From: Oegoconia quadripuncta
Lineage: Eukaryota > Arthropoda > Insecta > Lepidoptera > Autostichidae
Direction: 5' to 3'
Assembly (NCBI GenBank): GCA_949316235.1
Contig: OX438744.1
Location: 25,965,578 to 26,029,577 of the forward strand
DNA length: 64,000 nucleotides
Shown: positions 1-10,490 of the stretch, piece after piece
How the letters are laid out: every line of letters starts with the position of its first letter
Numbering within the stretch: position 1 is the first letter of the stretch
The notes under the pieces: generated by a model
The model's input: only the letters and a program-made list of their open reading frames with translations
Databases searched by the model: none
What the model was told of the DNA's origin: nothing
Position numbers and translations under genes: made by a program

Positions 1-33
1 ACTGACACTTACACTTTCACTGTCATATTCAAA

Positions 34-312
34 TCGGTGGCTTAGCGGTTAAGACGCGGTCTCCCAATTTGGGAGATCCGGGTTCGATTACCAGGCAGGC
101 CATTCACAAATGAGTTTTTATGTGCATTTATCCGACTACTATTAAACGGTGAAGGAAAACGTCGTGAGGAAACCTGCATGCCTGAGAAAGAAAAATTCAA
201 CGGCATGTGAAGTCCCCAACGACTGGGCCAGCGTGGTGGACTATCGCCCATTTTACGAGGGAAGGCCTATATTCCTGCAGTGCGATGTTTACGGGCTGAT
301 GATGATATTCAA
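34..312 (+). repeat. SINE-C copy, tRNA-derived, near full length
   Basis: A tRNA-like head (GGTGGCTTAGCGGTTAAG resembles a Pol III A box, GGGTTCGATTACC a B box) is followed by a body with GGTGAAGGAAAACGTCGTGAGG and an end with GGGCTGATGATGAT. The same string order recurs at 6944-7230 and in part at 15998-16130, 46910-47235 and 48335-48560. The 3' end is shared with RTE-like LINE ends in this window, as expected if the SINE borrows that LINE's machinery (inference). Confidence 0.85.
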
Positions 313-524
313 AGTCATATGTAGAAAATATATTAGGGAAGACATTGTTACCTGTAACACAGTTTTTAACTACCACAGACAAGAAAGCTTCAACAAGTTA
401 TGTACATTACATTATTTCGCTGCAATAAAATATTGTTTATTGCCGTTCACTTCACTCATGGTGCGTTATGTGTGCATTAGAAAGGGATACGGAATGGGAA
501 TGTGAGACAATAGAGATATCTAAC

Positions 525-612
525 TAATATTATAAATGCGAAAGTTTAGATGTTTATGTGTTACTCAATCACGGGGAAACTTATGAACGGATTTGGATTA
601 AATTTGGTATAT
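525..612 (+). repeat. dispersed repeat split by a mariner-like insertion
   Basis: The string ATTATAAATGCGAAAGTTTAG and the following GAACGGATTTGGATTAAATTTGG are the reverse complement of a motif at 1735-1850 and 45830-45930. The repeat appears to resume at about 1219 after the inserted element (AATATACCCTCTATTAAGAC). I know this as a common lepidopteran dispersed repeat but cannot assign the family. Confidence 0.5.
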
Positions 613-1218
613 AGGGTGTAATCCTTAAGTGTGCACAGGCGATTATTCCGTAACTATTACCTATACCTATTCAAAGCAGATGTTTGAAGTGACGTCCTCG
701 TTGTGCAATACAATGACGAGCTCTATTTACAGTTTCTAAATGAACTTTCCTTAACATTTGCGGAGTAATTAAAGCAATTGCACGACGTACACGATTCTGT
801 AACTCTTCTAGGCTGTGTACTCGCTCAGCGTACACGTGGTCTTTGACAAATCCCCATAGGAAGAAATCACAAGGCGTGAGATCCGGTGATCTGGCAGGCC
901 AAGAGGTTGCACTATTATTAGCTATTAAGCCATTAAAATTGTTTCGTAACAAATTCATTACAACATTTGTATTATGTGCAGGTGCTCCATCTTGTTGAAA
1001 AATTATCGATCTTCTTTCATCGTCATTACTTACTAAGAAATAAAATGTATGGGAGTGTTTAATATATTTTTTTTGGATATTTCTCGTTTTATTTTTAAAA
1101 AGTTATTAATGTCATTTTACTCATTAGGTAACGTACTTTCGATATCAGTTTAAAGTTTTTGATATCTATAATAGTTACGGAATAATCGCCTGTGCACACT
1201 TAACGATTACACCCTGTA
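611..1218. mobile_element. deleted Tc1/mariner-like element with about 45-bp TIRs
   Basis: Terminal inverted repeats read AGGGTGTAATC-TTAAGTGTGCAC-AGGCGATTATTCCGTAACTA at the left (611-656) and the complement at the right (1172-1218), with TA at the outer edges. About 608 bp in all, too short for an intact transposase; a C-terminal transposase piece lies inside on the minus strand. It sits inside another dispersed repeat. The outermost GGGTGTAA is shared with the MITE at 23769-24035. Confidence 0.85.
671..958 (-). pseudogene. mariner-type transposase C-terminal fragment
   Basis: A 95-residue open frame contains WPARSPDLTPCDFFLWGFVK followed by DHVYAERVHSLEELQNRVRR and ends GRHFKHLL. The 'W..RSPDL.P.DFFLWG..K..VY' pattern is typical of the region after the second catalytic Asp in IS630/Tc1/mariner-type transposases of insects. 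The N-terminal DNA-binding part and first Asp are missing, so this is a remnant inside a deleted element and cannot act by itself. Confidence 0.8.
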
Positions 1219-1734
1219 TAGGTAGAATATACCCTCTATTAAGACATAGGATATTTTAATCCGATAAAGTGGGTAGTTTTTTTTTCCACGATAAAGTTAT
1301 TGCACGCAGATAAAAAGCTAGTGTTTTCTTAACAAGGAATTAACGATATTATGGCACGGGAAAACATTGCTTCACTTTTAATTTCGAATAGGTCCGATAC
1401 TTCCCACTCGGCGCTTGTCCCATCCCTTATCCTGGCCGATGGGCCACGGTCGGGGCATCGCCTATAAATCTGCCACCGCACCCTATCGTCCGGTGACGTG
1501 GGTCCAAGCTGTGCTAAGCACGTTGCAATACAATGGCGATACGTGGGAACGGATAATTATTGTGTAAATACGCTCTCTGTTATATAATATATACTTTGTT
1601 TCACAAAATTTTTGCAACTGGCCTTTTATTTTGAGAAGCTGGTGTGTGCGAGATGTCTCAATAATAATTATTGATTTTTATCAACAAAATTAGTGGTAGT
1701 TCTTTTTTTATGCCGCCCGCGGCTTCGCCTTGTT

Positions 1735-1850
1735 CTACCTATATACCAAATTTCATCCAAAGTCGCTCATCCGTTTCGCCGTGATTGAGGAACAGATAAA
1801 CAAATAAACAAACATCCAAACTTTCGCAATTATAATTAGATTAGATATCG
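1735..1850 (-). repeat. dispersed lepidopteran-type repeat end
   Basis: Contains ACCAAATTTCATCCAAAGTC, CGTTTCGCCGTGATTGAGGA and CATCCAAACTTTCGC before ATTATAATTAG. The same order occurs at 45830-45930, and as reverse complement at 525-612. Family not assigned. Confidence 0.5.
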
Positions 1851-1875
1851 TATTATTCAGGTATTATTATATTTT

Positions 1876-1918
1876 TTACACACGCTCATACACACACACA
1901 CGCACTCATACACACACT

Positions 1919-1951
<33 letters not shown>

Positions 1952-2035
1952 ACACACACTCATACACACACACATTCACACTCATACACACACACACTCA
2001 TACACAAACACATACTCGCACACACATATACATAA
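1876..2035 (+). repeat. CA-rich microsatellite
   Basis: Roughly 150 bp of (AC)n interrupted by CTCATAC, giving an imperfect higher-order ACACTCATACACAC pattern. No coding signal. Confidence 0.95.
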
Positions 2036-2415
2036 CAAATTAGTTTTTATTACATTTTTATTTCATTCTTATTTATAAGTAGCTATTAACCTATGTCACC
2101 TTAACTTTGATTGGACATTTATTTAACGTTGAGTTATGGAAGAGCGGAGCCTCCTAACACAGGTATTTTATACTTAAAAGGAGACCCCCGATACCTCATT
2201 GATTGTTTTATTAAGGTACTGAAATAATCATTTTTTCATTTTTCATTTTTTTTTTCATTTTGTTTAAGTTGGTATGTTTGTCTATCGATCTACGTAAGTA
2301 TTTATGTATGTTAGTAATTGTAATATTTCACGTAGTTTGTATCTGCATCCTTATTATACCGCACAACCTGCCAATTACAAAGCCTTTTACCAATAGGTTG
2401 CCTGCAAAAGATCGC

Positions 2416-3241
2416 TGTTAAGGAGCACGGTGATTCGTGGTTGTATTTTTGTAATTTTGAGTATTTTTTTTGTTATCGTTGATTTTATTGTTTTGTATAG
2501 AGTCAATGTCGAGCCGACCGCAGGGAGTATTTTGGCCGCCCGAGGCGCTCTTTTAATAAAAAAGAAATTTAAATGGGTACCTGAATTTTATTTGCCTCGG
2601 GTTCTGATTGGATAAAAATAATTAATTCCTGCAATCCTATTGGACATCCAGTCAGGACCCGACGGTCTCTGCTAACATAAAAGAAGGTACCCACGGAGGT
2701 AGAGTCTAGTTGCAAGCACAACGTGAAACACTGCGGTCGGTTCTCAGTAAAGTGAAAAGTTTGTGAATTGTAATGTGAGCTGTGAATTAAAGAAGATAAT
2801 ACTTTTTCAACACTATCAAGAGTTTTCATTTCGGCATCCTCAAGAAGAGAGTGTGTGTGTGTGCGGTGTCGAAGTGCCGATTTTCGCCGAGCTCCCGCTG
2901 GCTTCATCTTCCCTCTCGCTCCCGTCGTCGTCGTCTCTATCTCGAAACCGCTGGCTTACCAGAGCGACCCCAGTGTGGCGCTCTATTTTCTAAATATCGT
3001 CTACAATCGCTTTTTGTGATAAGGTCGACAATTCTACATTCTACTCTTACAAACTTTCTGTAACTGTATTTTCTTTTTCTGTTGTGCAAGAAAGTGTATT
3101 TGTATTTTGTATTCTCGTTGGTATAATATTACTTGAAATGTTTGTTCTTTGATTATTTTGTGTATTGTTTACTGACTCAAATAAATATTGTCTATATCTA
3201 TTACCATATTACAAGTACGATTAAGTGCGAATATTCTAACA
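2416..3241 (+). mobile_element. candidate LTR of an LTR retrotransposon
   Basis: The 826-bp segment begins TGTTA and ends TAACA, the inverted dinucleotide-type termini expected of LTRs. Inside are inverted CCAAT boxes near 2608 and 2637, a TATA-like CATAAAAGA at about 2674, a TCTAGTTGC initiator-like site about 30 bp further on, and AATAAA near 3180. The flanking five bases (ATCGC before, TTTCT after) do not match, so it is not a clean solo LTR. No second LTR was found. BEL/Pao or Gypsy are both possible. Confidence 0.45.
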
Positions 3242-3400
3242 TTTCTCATGGTTATGGCGATCTAAATTATGCGACCTTACGGTCCTCGACGTCTCATTCA
3301 GATGGTATCATTAGTCCGCGCCCAGCGGCTGAAAGCCCTGATTGATGATGCCCAAAACTTGCTGGTCACTGTTGTCTGATCGGGTTTCACTTAAATCCTT
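3242..3400 (+). other. possible leader and gag remnant after the candidate LTR
   Basis: TGGCGATC at about 3254 resembles the start of some insect primer-binding sites. A short frame from about 3290 reads RLIQMVSLVRAQRLKALIDD and stops near 3360. This would fit a decayed gag start, but the peptide is too short to identify. Pure inference from position. Confidence 0.25.
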
Positions 3401-4265
3401 TCGCTTGACGCCTCGAGGCGCATATTTTCTATTGAGAAGTGATGCGGTAAATGGCATCCGGCTGTTTGTGGGACACAGCATACATTTTTACGAAAAAACA
3501 CCAGATCATTGAAGTTCAACAAAGCTGAAAGTTAAACTTCATATTAAAGAAACTGTGTTAAAAGTATTATTACAGGATAGATGATTATTTAGGCGATAAA
3601 GAGGTCTGGCGCTAGCAGAATATCAAAACGAGTTAATTGCGCTTATGTTAATATTGTATTATGTAACATAATTTAATTGAACGATGGAAACCTATTTAAA
3701 AGATGTGTTGCTACGGAGTTTCTTGTCGCTTCTTCTCCCTAACTATAGCTTTTTGTGATGCATTGTAGTTTAAAAAAGACATGTAGACTATTATAAGTGA
3801 TATTTTTCTATCCTTCATTGGATATAATATTTTTATTTGATTGATTTGGTTTTAGATTAAAACCGATATTGGGTTCATGAATATTTAGTAGATGAATAAG
3901 ACGAGTGTTCTCTTCCTTTGGACTATTTGGGCTACAGGCACAGACTTACAATACTAGAAGTAGACCGAACATAAAGATTAAATAGCGTGACCATACAAAA
4001 CAAGAAGCTGTATTTCGACATGTCTAGACTAGAAACTGGTTATATTGTCTGGTTTATTAGATTACGAATTTGTTTATACTTAATCTAGTACCTCGTAAGT
4101 ATTATATAAGGATAGAAGCAATTTATTCATATTTAAAAAGAGCATGCACCTTACCTGTATCAGTGGCATCAGCGTCGCCGTTATGTATAATTAATGTTTG
4201 GTCTGCTACTATATAAGTCTGTTTATCAAGCCGTATCAATATTTAGATCTAGGGATCCTTTTACG
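3400..4265. other. no recognisable feature
   Basis: AT-rich sequence without a long open frame or a repeat seen elsewhere in the window. Confidence 0.5.
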
Positions 4266-4345
4266 ACCTCCGCCTTTGTGGCTCAATGTAAACAACATAG
4301 GGTAAGGTCGCAGGTTCGATTCCCAGCAGACCGCTTCCAATACCG
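4265..4345 (+). repeat. SINE-A head fragment
   Basis: CTCCGCCTTTGTGGCTCAATG, TAAACAACATAGGGTAAGG and CAGGTTCGATTCCCAGC match the tRNA-like head of SINE-A (compare 8512). The body is absent. Confidence 0.7.
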
Positions 4346-4607
4346 CTTTGGAAATCTACGGTAGGAGGTTCAAACTAAGAATAAAGAATGACAACAATTT
4401 AATATGAACGCCACAACACAATACAAAAACAAATAAGTAGTATATTATATTATATACAATGATAAATAACTGTCACATGTTAGAAAATTTAGCATTTAGC
4501 ACTCATGAGCTGCGACGAATCACAGCGCTGATTTTCAGTGCCCCCAAATTCACAGTGACGCTACATCAGTATAATATTGAGTAGCATAATAATAAATAAT
4601 TATAGTC

Positions 4608-5738
4608 ATATCAAATCAAATCAAAATATTTTATGTCATAGGATCAAATTATCACTTGTAAACGTCACTATAATATTATTATTACATTTAAATTTAAATT
4701 TACTGCTCATTCACAAAGCTGACTCCCCAGAGAAGAACGAGCAAGAAACTCTAGGGTTGCTCTTTTAAACAGATTATGGGTTACAACTTGTGATTTGATA
4801 ATTATATGAATAATAAGATAGCTATGTCCATGCTTGATTATCATTCAAATAGTCAGTGATTTTATAATAGCCTTTTGCTAATACTTTCTGTTTTATGATT
4901 GCTTTAAATTAATTTCAAGGCAAATTTTGAATGTCTACTGGAACTTATTATAAAAGCGTATATATTGCCCTTTGAAGGGTTTACTACTAACATAAACAGA
5001 TAACTGGTTCTTATTCCTTGTATTAAAACTATTTTTAGCAAATAAGATTATATTTTTTTTAAATATAACAAATTCTCATAAATGTATTGAGATGCCATTG
5101 TTAAGATATTAATTTCCATAAACTTATCTCTAATAGACACTCTAGGTCCTAATTTATAAATGGCATGCATAGCACGCTTCTACAGAACAAAAATGATATG
5201 TATGTCAGCAGTGTTTCCCCACATCAATATGCCATATGACATCAAGCTGTGGAAATAGCTAAAGTAAAAACCAGTCTTGCGGTATGAACGTCTGTTAAAT
5301 TTCTGATTTTTTTGACTGCTTACGCTGCAGAAGCAAGCTTTTTCGCTAGTTTCTCAATAAGAAGATAGATAGAATAGAAGATTATTTACTGTAAACCAGT
5401 TAACAAGTTCAAAAATAGCAGTGTTTACAAGTCACAAGATAATTGATATCTCTTAACTTTAAATACCACAGAAGTGACATCTGCAAACAATACTATTTCA
5501 CATCTATTCCGGACAAGATGAGGCAAGTCATTAATGTAAACAAGAAACAAAAATGGTCCGAGACTTGAACCTTGTGGCACGCCCATATTATTGACCTCAG
5601 ACCCAAAGGACTTAGTGCCATTAACATCTACCCTCTGAAATCTATTATACAAGTATGATTTTAAAAGATTCAAAGCCTGACCTTGTGTAAATATATCAAA
5701 AAGTATCTTATGAAGAAGTTGCATGACGTAATTAAAAC
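4608..5738 (-). mobile_element. LINE-a copy 1, 5'-truncated jockey-like LINE
   Basis: Read on the minus strand: an RT palm segment (5425-5724), a decayed C-terminal domain matching the copies at 29535 and 49005, the 3' motif GAGAAGAACGAGCAAGAAAC at about 4728, and a (TTTGA)n-like tail at 4612. Several stops and frameshifts. The 5' end breaks off just before the RT A-motif region. Confidence 0.85.
5425..5724 (-). pseudogene. LINE-a reverse transcriptase core fragment
   Basis: A 99-residue frame with MGVPQGSSLGPFLFLVYIND, the RT motif before the active site, then VLFADVTSVV. In active non-LTR RTs the active box is F/YADD; here the second Asp is Val, so this copy is catalytically dead even apart from truncation. 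The preceding LKSYLYNRFQRV matches the thumb-side pattern of jockey/CR1-type RTs. The RT family call is strong; the exact clade is not. Confidence 0.85.
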
Positions 5739-5739
5739 A

Positions 5740-6344
5740 ATAGAGCTATAATAGAGCATGATTGTAGCTAAAATCGAATTGCACAGTCCTCGAAGTTGAT
5801 ACTCAATTCGAGTACTGCGCAGTAAATTGCGGTGTTGTGTAGAGATAAAATTCATGGCCTTTTGTGAACGTCTGATAACTTCGGTGTTATTCGTCTTCCG
5901 CGATGATTCCTCTGTAATATCGTCGTCATAACGCTAAAACAGACTATTATTGGCATAGCTCTCAACACGTTATGTCTATCCGCAGAATTTTTAAAATCTA
6001 TACATACAATAAAACTATAACAAGTCCAACTCTGTACATTTAAGATATTTAGATTTTTTTTGCAGGTAATTCTATAATTGATCTTTAAAAACCAAAACGG
6101 TATTATTTTTTTCATTTTTGTCTGTCTGTATCTTGCCGCGTATGCCTTTGAAATTGCTGAATGGATTCAAATGAAACTTGGTATGATTTGAGTTCATATT
6201 ACTAGATAGGACACTGGATAGTTTTTATCTCGAAATTCTTAACGGTTCCCGTGGGAGAGGGGATGAAAGTCTCATAAATATAGTTGTAATTCATTAACGC
6301 GTAGGCCGATTTCATTAATTTTTTTTCGTGCCTCGTATTCAAAT
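5740..6344. other. no clear feature
   Basis: Contains a weak match near 6120-6210 to the dispersed repeat of 525-612 (GAATGGATTCAAATGAAACT). No credible gene. Confidence 0.4.
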
Positions 6345-6450
6345 GTCACTAGTGATCACCCATCCAAGGACTGACCGCGCCAGACATTGCTTAACTTCGC
6401 CAATCGAAAAGGAATAGTGAATGCGAACGCGCCACGAGTGCTACAATTAC
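6345..6450 (-). repeat. 5S rRNA-derived repeat, copy 1
   Basis: Minus strand reads GGCGAAGTTAAGCAATGTC, then TGGCGCGGTCAGTCCTTGG and ATGGGTGATCAC. These align with the conserved 3' half of eukaryotic 5S rRNA (GAAGTTAAGCAACGTC, GGCGCGGTTAGTACTTGG, ATGGGTGACCGC), which holds the internal Pol III A, intermediate and C boxes. The 5' half of 5S is replaced by GCACTCGTGGCGCGTTCGC, shared with copy 2. Divergence from 5S and a non-5S flank argue for a 5S-derived SINE or dispersed pseudogene, not a working gene. Confidence 0.75.
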
Positions 6451-6943
6451 AATTAATTATAATATTTGTTGAATGGGATTACTCGTAAACTGTTCAAATA
6501 ACTTCTAAAATCTGCGTCTCAGGCTCGAACCCGCGACCGCAAGTAATGACTATTGTCTCCGCATCTTAGCCCAAGAAACCATAGAGTTATACCGCTATGG
6601 AATAGTCAGCATAGTAACCCAACCGTGACTTATTGAATTAATAACATTTAATATTGTTACCAGCATTGTAGTCGTAAATATGTCACCGCGTGTTATATGC
6701 AAAACATAACAGTCTTGTTTATGGCTACGGCATATAAAAGCAAATTAACTTCATCAAAATTTATGCAATTATATACTGTACTTGTTTTACTACGTACGGT
6801 AATGGAAGTGGTTTTTTTAATTAAAAACCTAGAGATCTAATTGAATTTTAGCTGGAAATGGAATGAGTGACTTCGTATTGTATACCTAGGTGTTTGTATA
6901 CATATAATAATAAATATCTATTGATATATAAAATAATAAAAGA

Positions 6944-7230
6944 GCGTCGGTGGCTCAGCGGTTAAGACGCGGTCTCCCTGGGAGGTCCGGGATCGATTCC
7001 CAGGCAGGCCATGTACCAATGAGTTTTTAAATTTAATTTAATTACTTATGTACATCTATCTCTCTAACGGTGCTCTTAAAACGGTGAAGGAAAACATCGT
7101 GAGGAGACCTGCATGGCATGTGAAGTCCCCAACCAGTATTGGGCCAGCGTATTCTACGATTCTCCCTTATTATACGAGGGTAGGCCTATATCACTGCAGT
7201 GAGATGTTAACGGGCTGATGATGATGATAT
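6944..7230 (+). repeat. SINE-C, near full length
   Basis: GTCGGTGGCTCAGCGGTTAAG (A box) and GATCGATTCCCAGGCAGGCC (B box) form a tRNA-like head. The body holds AACGGTGAAGGAAAACATCG, and the 3' end GTTAACGGGCTGATGATG is followed by a short GAT run. It is the cleanest SINE-C in the window. Confidence 0.9.
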
Positions 7231-7369
7231 AAAATAATAGTTTATGAGCCCGATTATTAATAAGGTAATTTATTCGATGGGAAATGATTGTTTGTGAATT
7301 CTTTTTATTACTAGGTAATATATATTAAAAAAAAATTGCATCATTTAGGAAAAATAGTTTTAACCTCTT

Positions 7370-7640
7370 GGTACGACACGACATTCACATTTTCTTTCAC
7401 TTGGTCAAAGTAATTACGCCTTCGGTTCTCAACTGTGGCTAACAGGCATCTCTTCTCCTTTACCATCATTAACACCTCTTCATTTGTTCTCTTCTCGGTC
7501 CAGCTTATTCCCTCCATTCGTCTTTAGCACCACATCTCGAAAGCTTCTAACTTTTCCCTATCCCTTTGTGTTAATGCCCATGTCTCACAGCCGTATAAAG
7601 CTATACTCCATACATAGCATTTTATTAGCCGCTGGAAACG
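7370..7640 (-). pseudogene. LINE C-terminal fragment of endonuclease-RT type
   Basis: The minus strand encodes CYVWSIALYGCETWALTQRD, REKLEAFEMWC, a stop, then RRMEGISWTEKRTNEEVLMM and VKEKRCLLATVENRRRNYFD. This 'LYG.E.W.L....-RRM..I.WT...NEEVL' pattern is characteristic of the post-RT region of insect LINEs annotated as endonuclease-reverse transcriptase. Truncated at both ends with one stop (Trp to stop by inference). Confidence 0.75.
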
Positions 7641-7654
7641 GTCGATTTTCCATT

Positions 7655-7743
7655 TTTATTCTCTTTCAAACGCAGGCGGAAAGTAGAGAGACGGGGTCAT
7701 TACTCCACCGACAAGAGCATAGCTCTTAAATTGAAAAAGAAGA
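7655..7743 (+). repeat. repeat 3' end with GAA-rich tail
   Basis: GTCATTACTCCACCGACAAG, AGCATAGCTCTTAAATTG and an AAAAAGAAGAA tail recur at 24950-25032 with GAAGAAGAAG. It looks like the 3' end of a retroposon with a trinucleotide tail; family unknown. Confidence 0.6.
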
Positions 7744-7810
7744 ACATTTTATAATTTGTTCTACTAGTAGGACTATGAGGAACTAGGCTTAATGTATTTT
7801 AATGTACTAA

Positions 7811-7920
7811 AATGCCACTAGGGGTCACCCATCTAACGATTGACCACGCCAGACATTGCATAACTGCGCTAATCGAAAACGAATAGCGAACGCCATTGCG
7901 TCTCGAGTGTCTCGTACGAG
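7811..7920 (-). repeat. 5S rRNA-derived repeat, copy 2
   Basis: Minus strand reads GATTAGCGCAGTTATGCAAT, GTCTGGCGTGGTCAATCG, TTAGATGGGTGACCCC. Same order as copy 1, including the non-5S head GCGTTCGCTATTCGTTTTC. It lies directly beside the GAA-tailed repeat, in opposite orientation. Confidence 0.7.
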
Positions 7921-8359
7921 TATTGTTTACTAATGGTTTTGGGTAGGCACCGTATGTGTTATTTGCGGATTTCGATAGAATATATATGTATAATGTGTAT
8001 GAAGTAAAACAACTATAAAGGCACAAAAGCTTTGAAAACCCCCTAAAAGCAGTTAATAAAACACTTCACCGCCTCAAATGAAGTGTTTCAAACAGAATGG
8101 GCCAGGGCCGGCGTAAGGGTGAATTGGAAGATTGGACGAACAAAGCGGGCCCATTGGGGCCGCACTCGGGTTCACTGTGGGGTCCTATTATCGGTGAAGA
8201 CGTGGGCTGCATGAGAATTTGACGGCGATGTTTTTTTTGGTCAGGAAACGTGCAACTTCCGGGGTGTTATTTTCGAATCAACGGTGTTTGGCTGTGTACG
8301 CTTTGTTGGAAGTTTTTGTTTTGTTAATTGGATGAGACAAGTTAACGGATACCTGATTG

Positions 8360-8508
8360 AAGATTTTTTTTTATTGGATACTTACACCAATCACCTAGTC
8401 CCAAACTAAGGAAAGCTTGTACTATGAATACTAGATAACGATCAACATAGATATATATTTATATAACATCCATGACTTAAGATTACGTGTTCGTATTCAT
8501 CACACAAA
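8360..8508 (-). repeat. SINE-B' fragment, head missing
   Basis: CACCAATCACCTAGTCCCAA, ACTAAGGAAAGCTTGTACTA and ATGAATACTAGATAACG match the body of the SINE at 13333-13558. The tRNA-like head is replaced by the start of SINE-A at 8512. Confidence 0.75.
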
Positions 8509-8511
8509 TTT

Positions 8512-8843
8512 AACCGCCTCCATGGCTCAATGTAAACAACGTTGGGTTTACGATTCGGAGGTCACAGGTTCGATCCCCAGCGGGGTACATGTTTAAGTAC
8601 TTGGTTTGGTTGGTGGTAGGGCATTTTAAATGTCCGCCTGGCTAGCTTCCACCATCTTATCTAAATCTGCCGCCAAGCAACCATGTTAATAGCATTGTTG
8701 TGTTCCGGTTGTCAGAGATGAGATAGCCAGTCCCCCAAATGTGTTGGGGTTTCCGAGTCAGTACGCTTCCACCCTCGACCTCATCTTCACTTAACATCAG
8801 GTGTGATTGGGGTCAAGCACCAACGCGATGTGCAAAAAAAAAA
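8512..8843 (+). repeat. SINE-A, full length
   Basis: Head: TCCATGGCTCAATGTAAACA (A box region) and CACAGGTTCGATCCCCAGCG (B box). Body: TGGTTGGTGGTAGGGCATTT, CTGCCGCCAAGCAACCATG, AATGTGTTGGGGTTTCC, CTTCACTTAACATCAGGTG. Tail: GTGC(A)n. About 330 bp. This is the reference copy for the many copies on the right side of the window. Confidence 0.9.
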
Positions 8844-9409
8844 TGCACCAATCCTGACTGGGTCTATGGCTATGACTATTGTACAAACTCCAAATTCTAT
8901 TTAGATTAGACTCCAAATATCAGGCCAAATTACCTCATAAAAAAATACCAACTTTACCTGCAACCTGTTGGCACGATGTCTATTTTCTTTGCTCTCCAAT
9001 ACAAGGAACAAAGGCCTCAGTGAAGTTCCATTCCCCTGGTACATATGAGGGATGATGTAGCGTTTCTTGCAATTACGTTATGTCAACAGTAATGGATTAA
9101 ATCCCAGTTGACGTTTTATGTGATCCGCGTACCGGCAACGATCTATGTACAGTCAGAATCAGAAGCGGTAAGTATTGAAAACTAAGGTCCTACGGCCTGT
9201 TACTATTGGTGTAAACCAGTGGATTAGGATCACATATAAATAAATGTTGGTTGGTGGCGTTGGTGAGCTCGACGATGGAAGAAAGAGGAAAAATGTGCAT
9301 AATGTAACAGGAAAAGGGTATATTTTCGTATAACATTTATCGATTACGGCTTCCAGCCTTTGCAGTGCCATCTATATCTATCTAATTATACAATAAAAGA
9401 TCAATTTTT

Positions 9410-9695
9410 GACGACCTGTTTGATGTAGTGGTTAGAAACTCTGCTGCTATACCAAAAGGTCGCGGGTTCGAATCCCGCTAGGGGCATATGTTTGTATGAT
9501 GAATACAGACATGTGTTCCCGAGTTATGGATGTTTTTCATTTATATATGTATTTATTTACAAAAAAAATATGTATTTGTGTAGTTTATCAACCATCTGGT
9601 ATCTATAATATAAGCCTAGTTGCTAGTGTGGAACTAGATGGCGCTGTGTGTATGTGCATAGATATTTATTATTTATATTTATTATTATTTTAATT
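9410..9695 (+). repeat. SINE-B, full length
   Basis: GACCTGTTTGATGTAGTGGT starts a tRNA-like head with B box GGGTTCGAATCCCGC at about 9464. Body: ATGAATACAGACATGTG, GAGTTATGGATG, AACTAGATGGCGCTGTGTG, then a TTATTATTTA tail. Five further full or partial copies lie in the window. Confidence 0.9.
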
Positions 9696-9699
9696 ACTT

Positions 9700-10066
9700 A
9701 TCAGGGAAGAGCATTTTGTTTACAATTTTGAAAATATATTTCCACAAGTGCTTTCACTCATTTGTTCTCCTGCCAATCTGTCCGTCATCCGAGCCCCTTT
9801 TTAATTGAACGATGTTTCATTCGAGATTGTTTAGTACCTATGTTCGATGGAAGGGTTGGTTTTACGGCTCTGTTTTAGATAACAGACGGGTCGCTGTCGT
9901 GAAATGATCCAATCTAGTTATCCAATATTTCGCATTTCTCGTTCAGTTGATTTGTTTTATGCATCAAGGCTTAGCATTTCATCTCAATCACACCTGATCT
10001 TAAGAGCTGATAAGGTTGAAGACTGACATGAACGCTAACGCGGTCACCTGGTGTCCGCAAACAATG
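9700..10066. other. mostly featureless; short SINE-A scrap
   Basis: TCTCAATCACACCTGATCTTA at about 9980 resembles the minus-strand 3' end of SINE-A. Nothing else recognised. Confidence 0.4.
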
Positions 10067-10068
10067 TA

Positions 10069-10490
10069 TTAGGTCCTTACCTATGAAATTGGCGTTTTGT
10101 ATGAAGAATTTCATTAAGACTGTTTTCTCGATACAAACATTTTTGATTTTTTTTTGGGAACGGCAAATCCAAATTTAGGTAAACTTTGTGTGTGTTATCG
10201 GATAACATTAAGTTAAGTATAGGCCGCGTTAATTTTTAAAAGTAACCGCTTTATAAAAGTTTCAGCGAATCTAAGAAATTATTATGGGAAGCAGATGAAT
10301 AGAGCTCTGTTCAAATTTTTTTTATTATGTGATTTAGCCCAGAAATTAAAAAAATATTTCATATGAAACCTTGAAATAATATTCCATTTTCCAAATAAAA
10401 AACAAATTTGGATATAGCTTTGAAAATCGCAGGAATTGGTATATATGATTAACGAAGAAAAATACACCAATTTCATAGGTAAAGACCCAA
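10069..10490. mobile_element. TA-flanked MITE, copy 1 (MITE-T)
   Basis: Begins TTAGGTCCTTACCTATGAAA and ends with the imperfect complement of it (TTTCATAGGTAAAGACCCAA), with TA immediately outside both ends (10067-10068, 10491-10492). 422 bp, no coding capacity. TA target duplication suggests mobilisation by a Tc1/mariner-type transposase. A second copy at 27680-28105 lies in the opposite orientation. Confidence 0.85.

Noticed and set aside
1876..2035. CRISPR-like or regulatory tandem array
   Set aside because: Simple CA-rich microsatellite without unique spacers; no CRISPR array exists anywhere in the window.
2569..2907. 112-codon minus-strand frame
   Set aside because: Lies antisense in the candidate LTR and has no recognisable domain.
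6345..6450. functional 5S rRNA gene
   Set aside because: Only the 3' half resembles 5S, with substitutions in conserved positions and a foreign 5' head shared by another copy.
9410..9480. tRNA gene in the SINE-B head (and the other SINE heads)
   Set aside because: B boxes are good but the cloverleaf is incomplete and each is fused to a repeated SINE body; the same heads recur many times.
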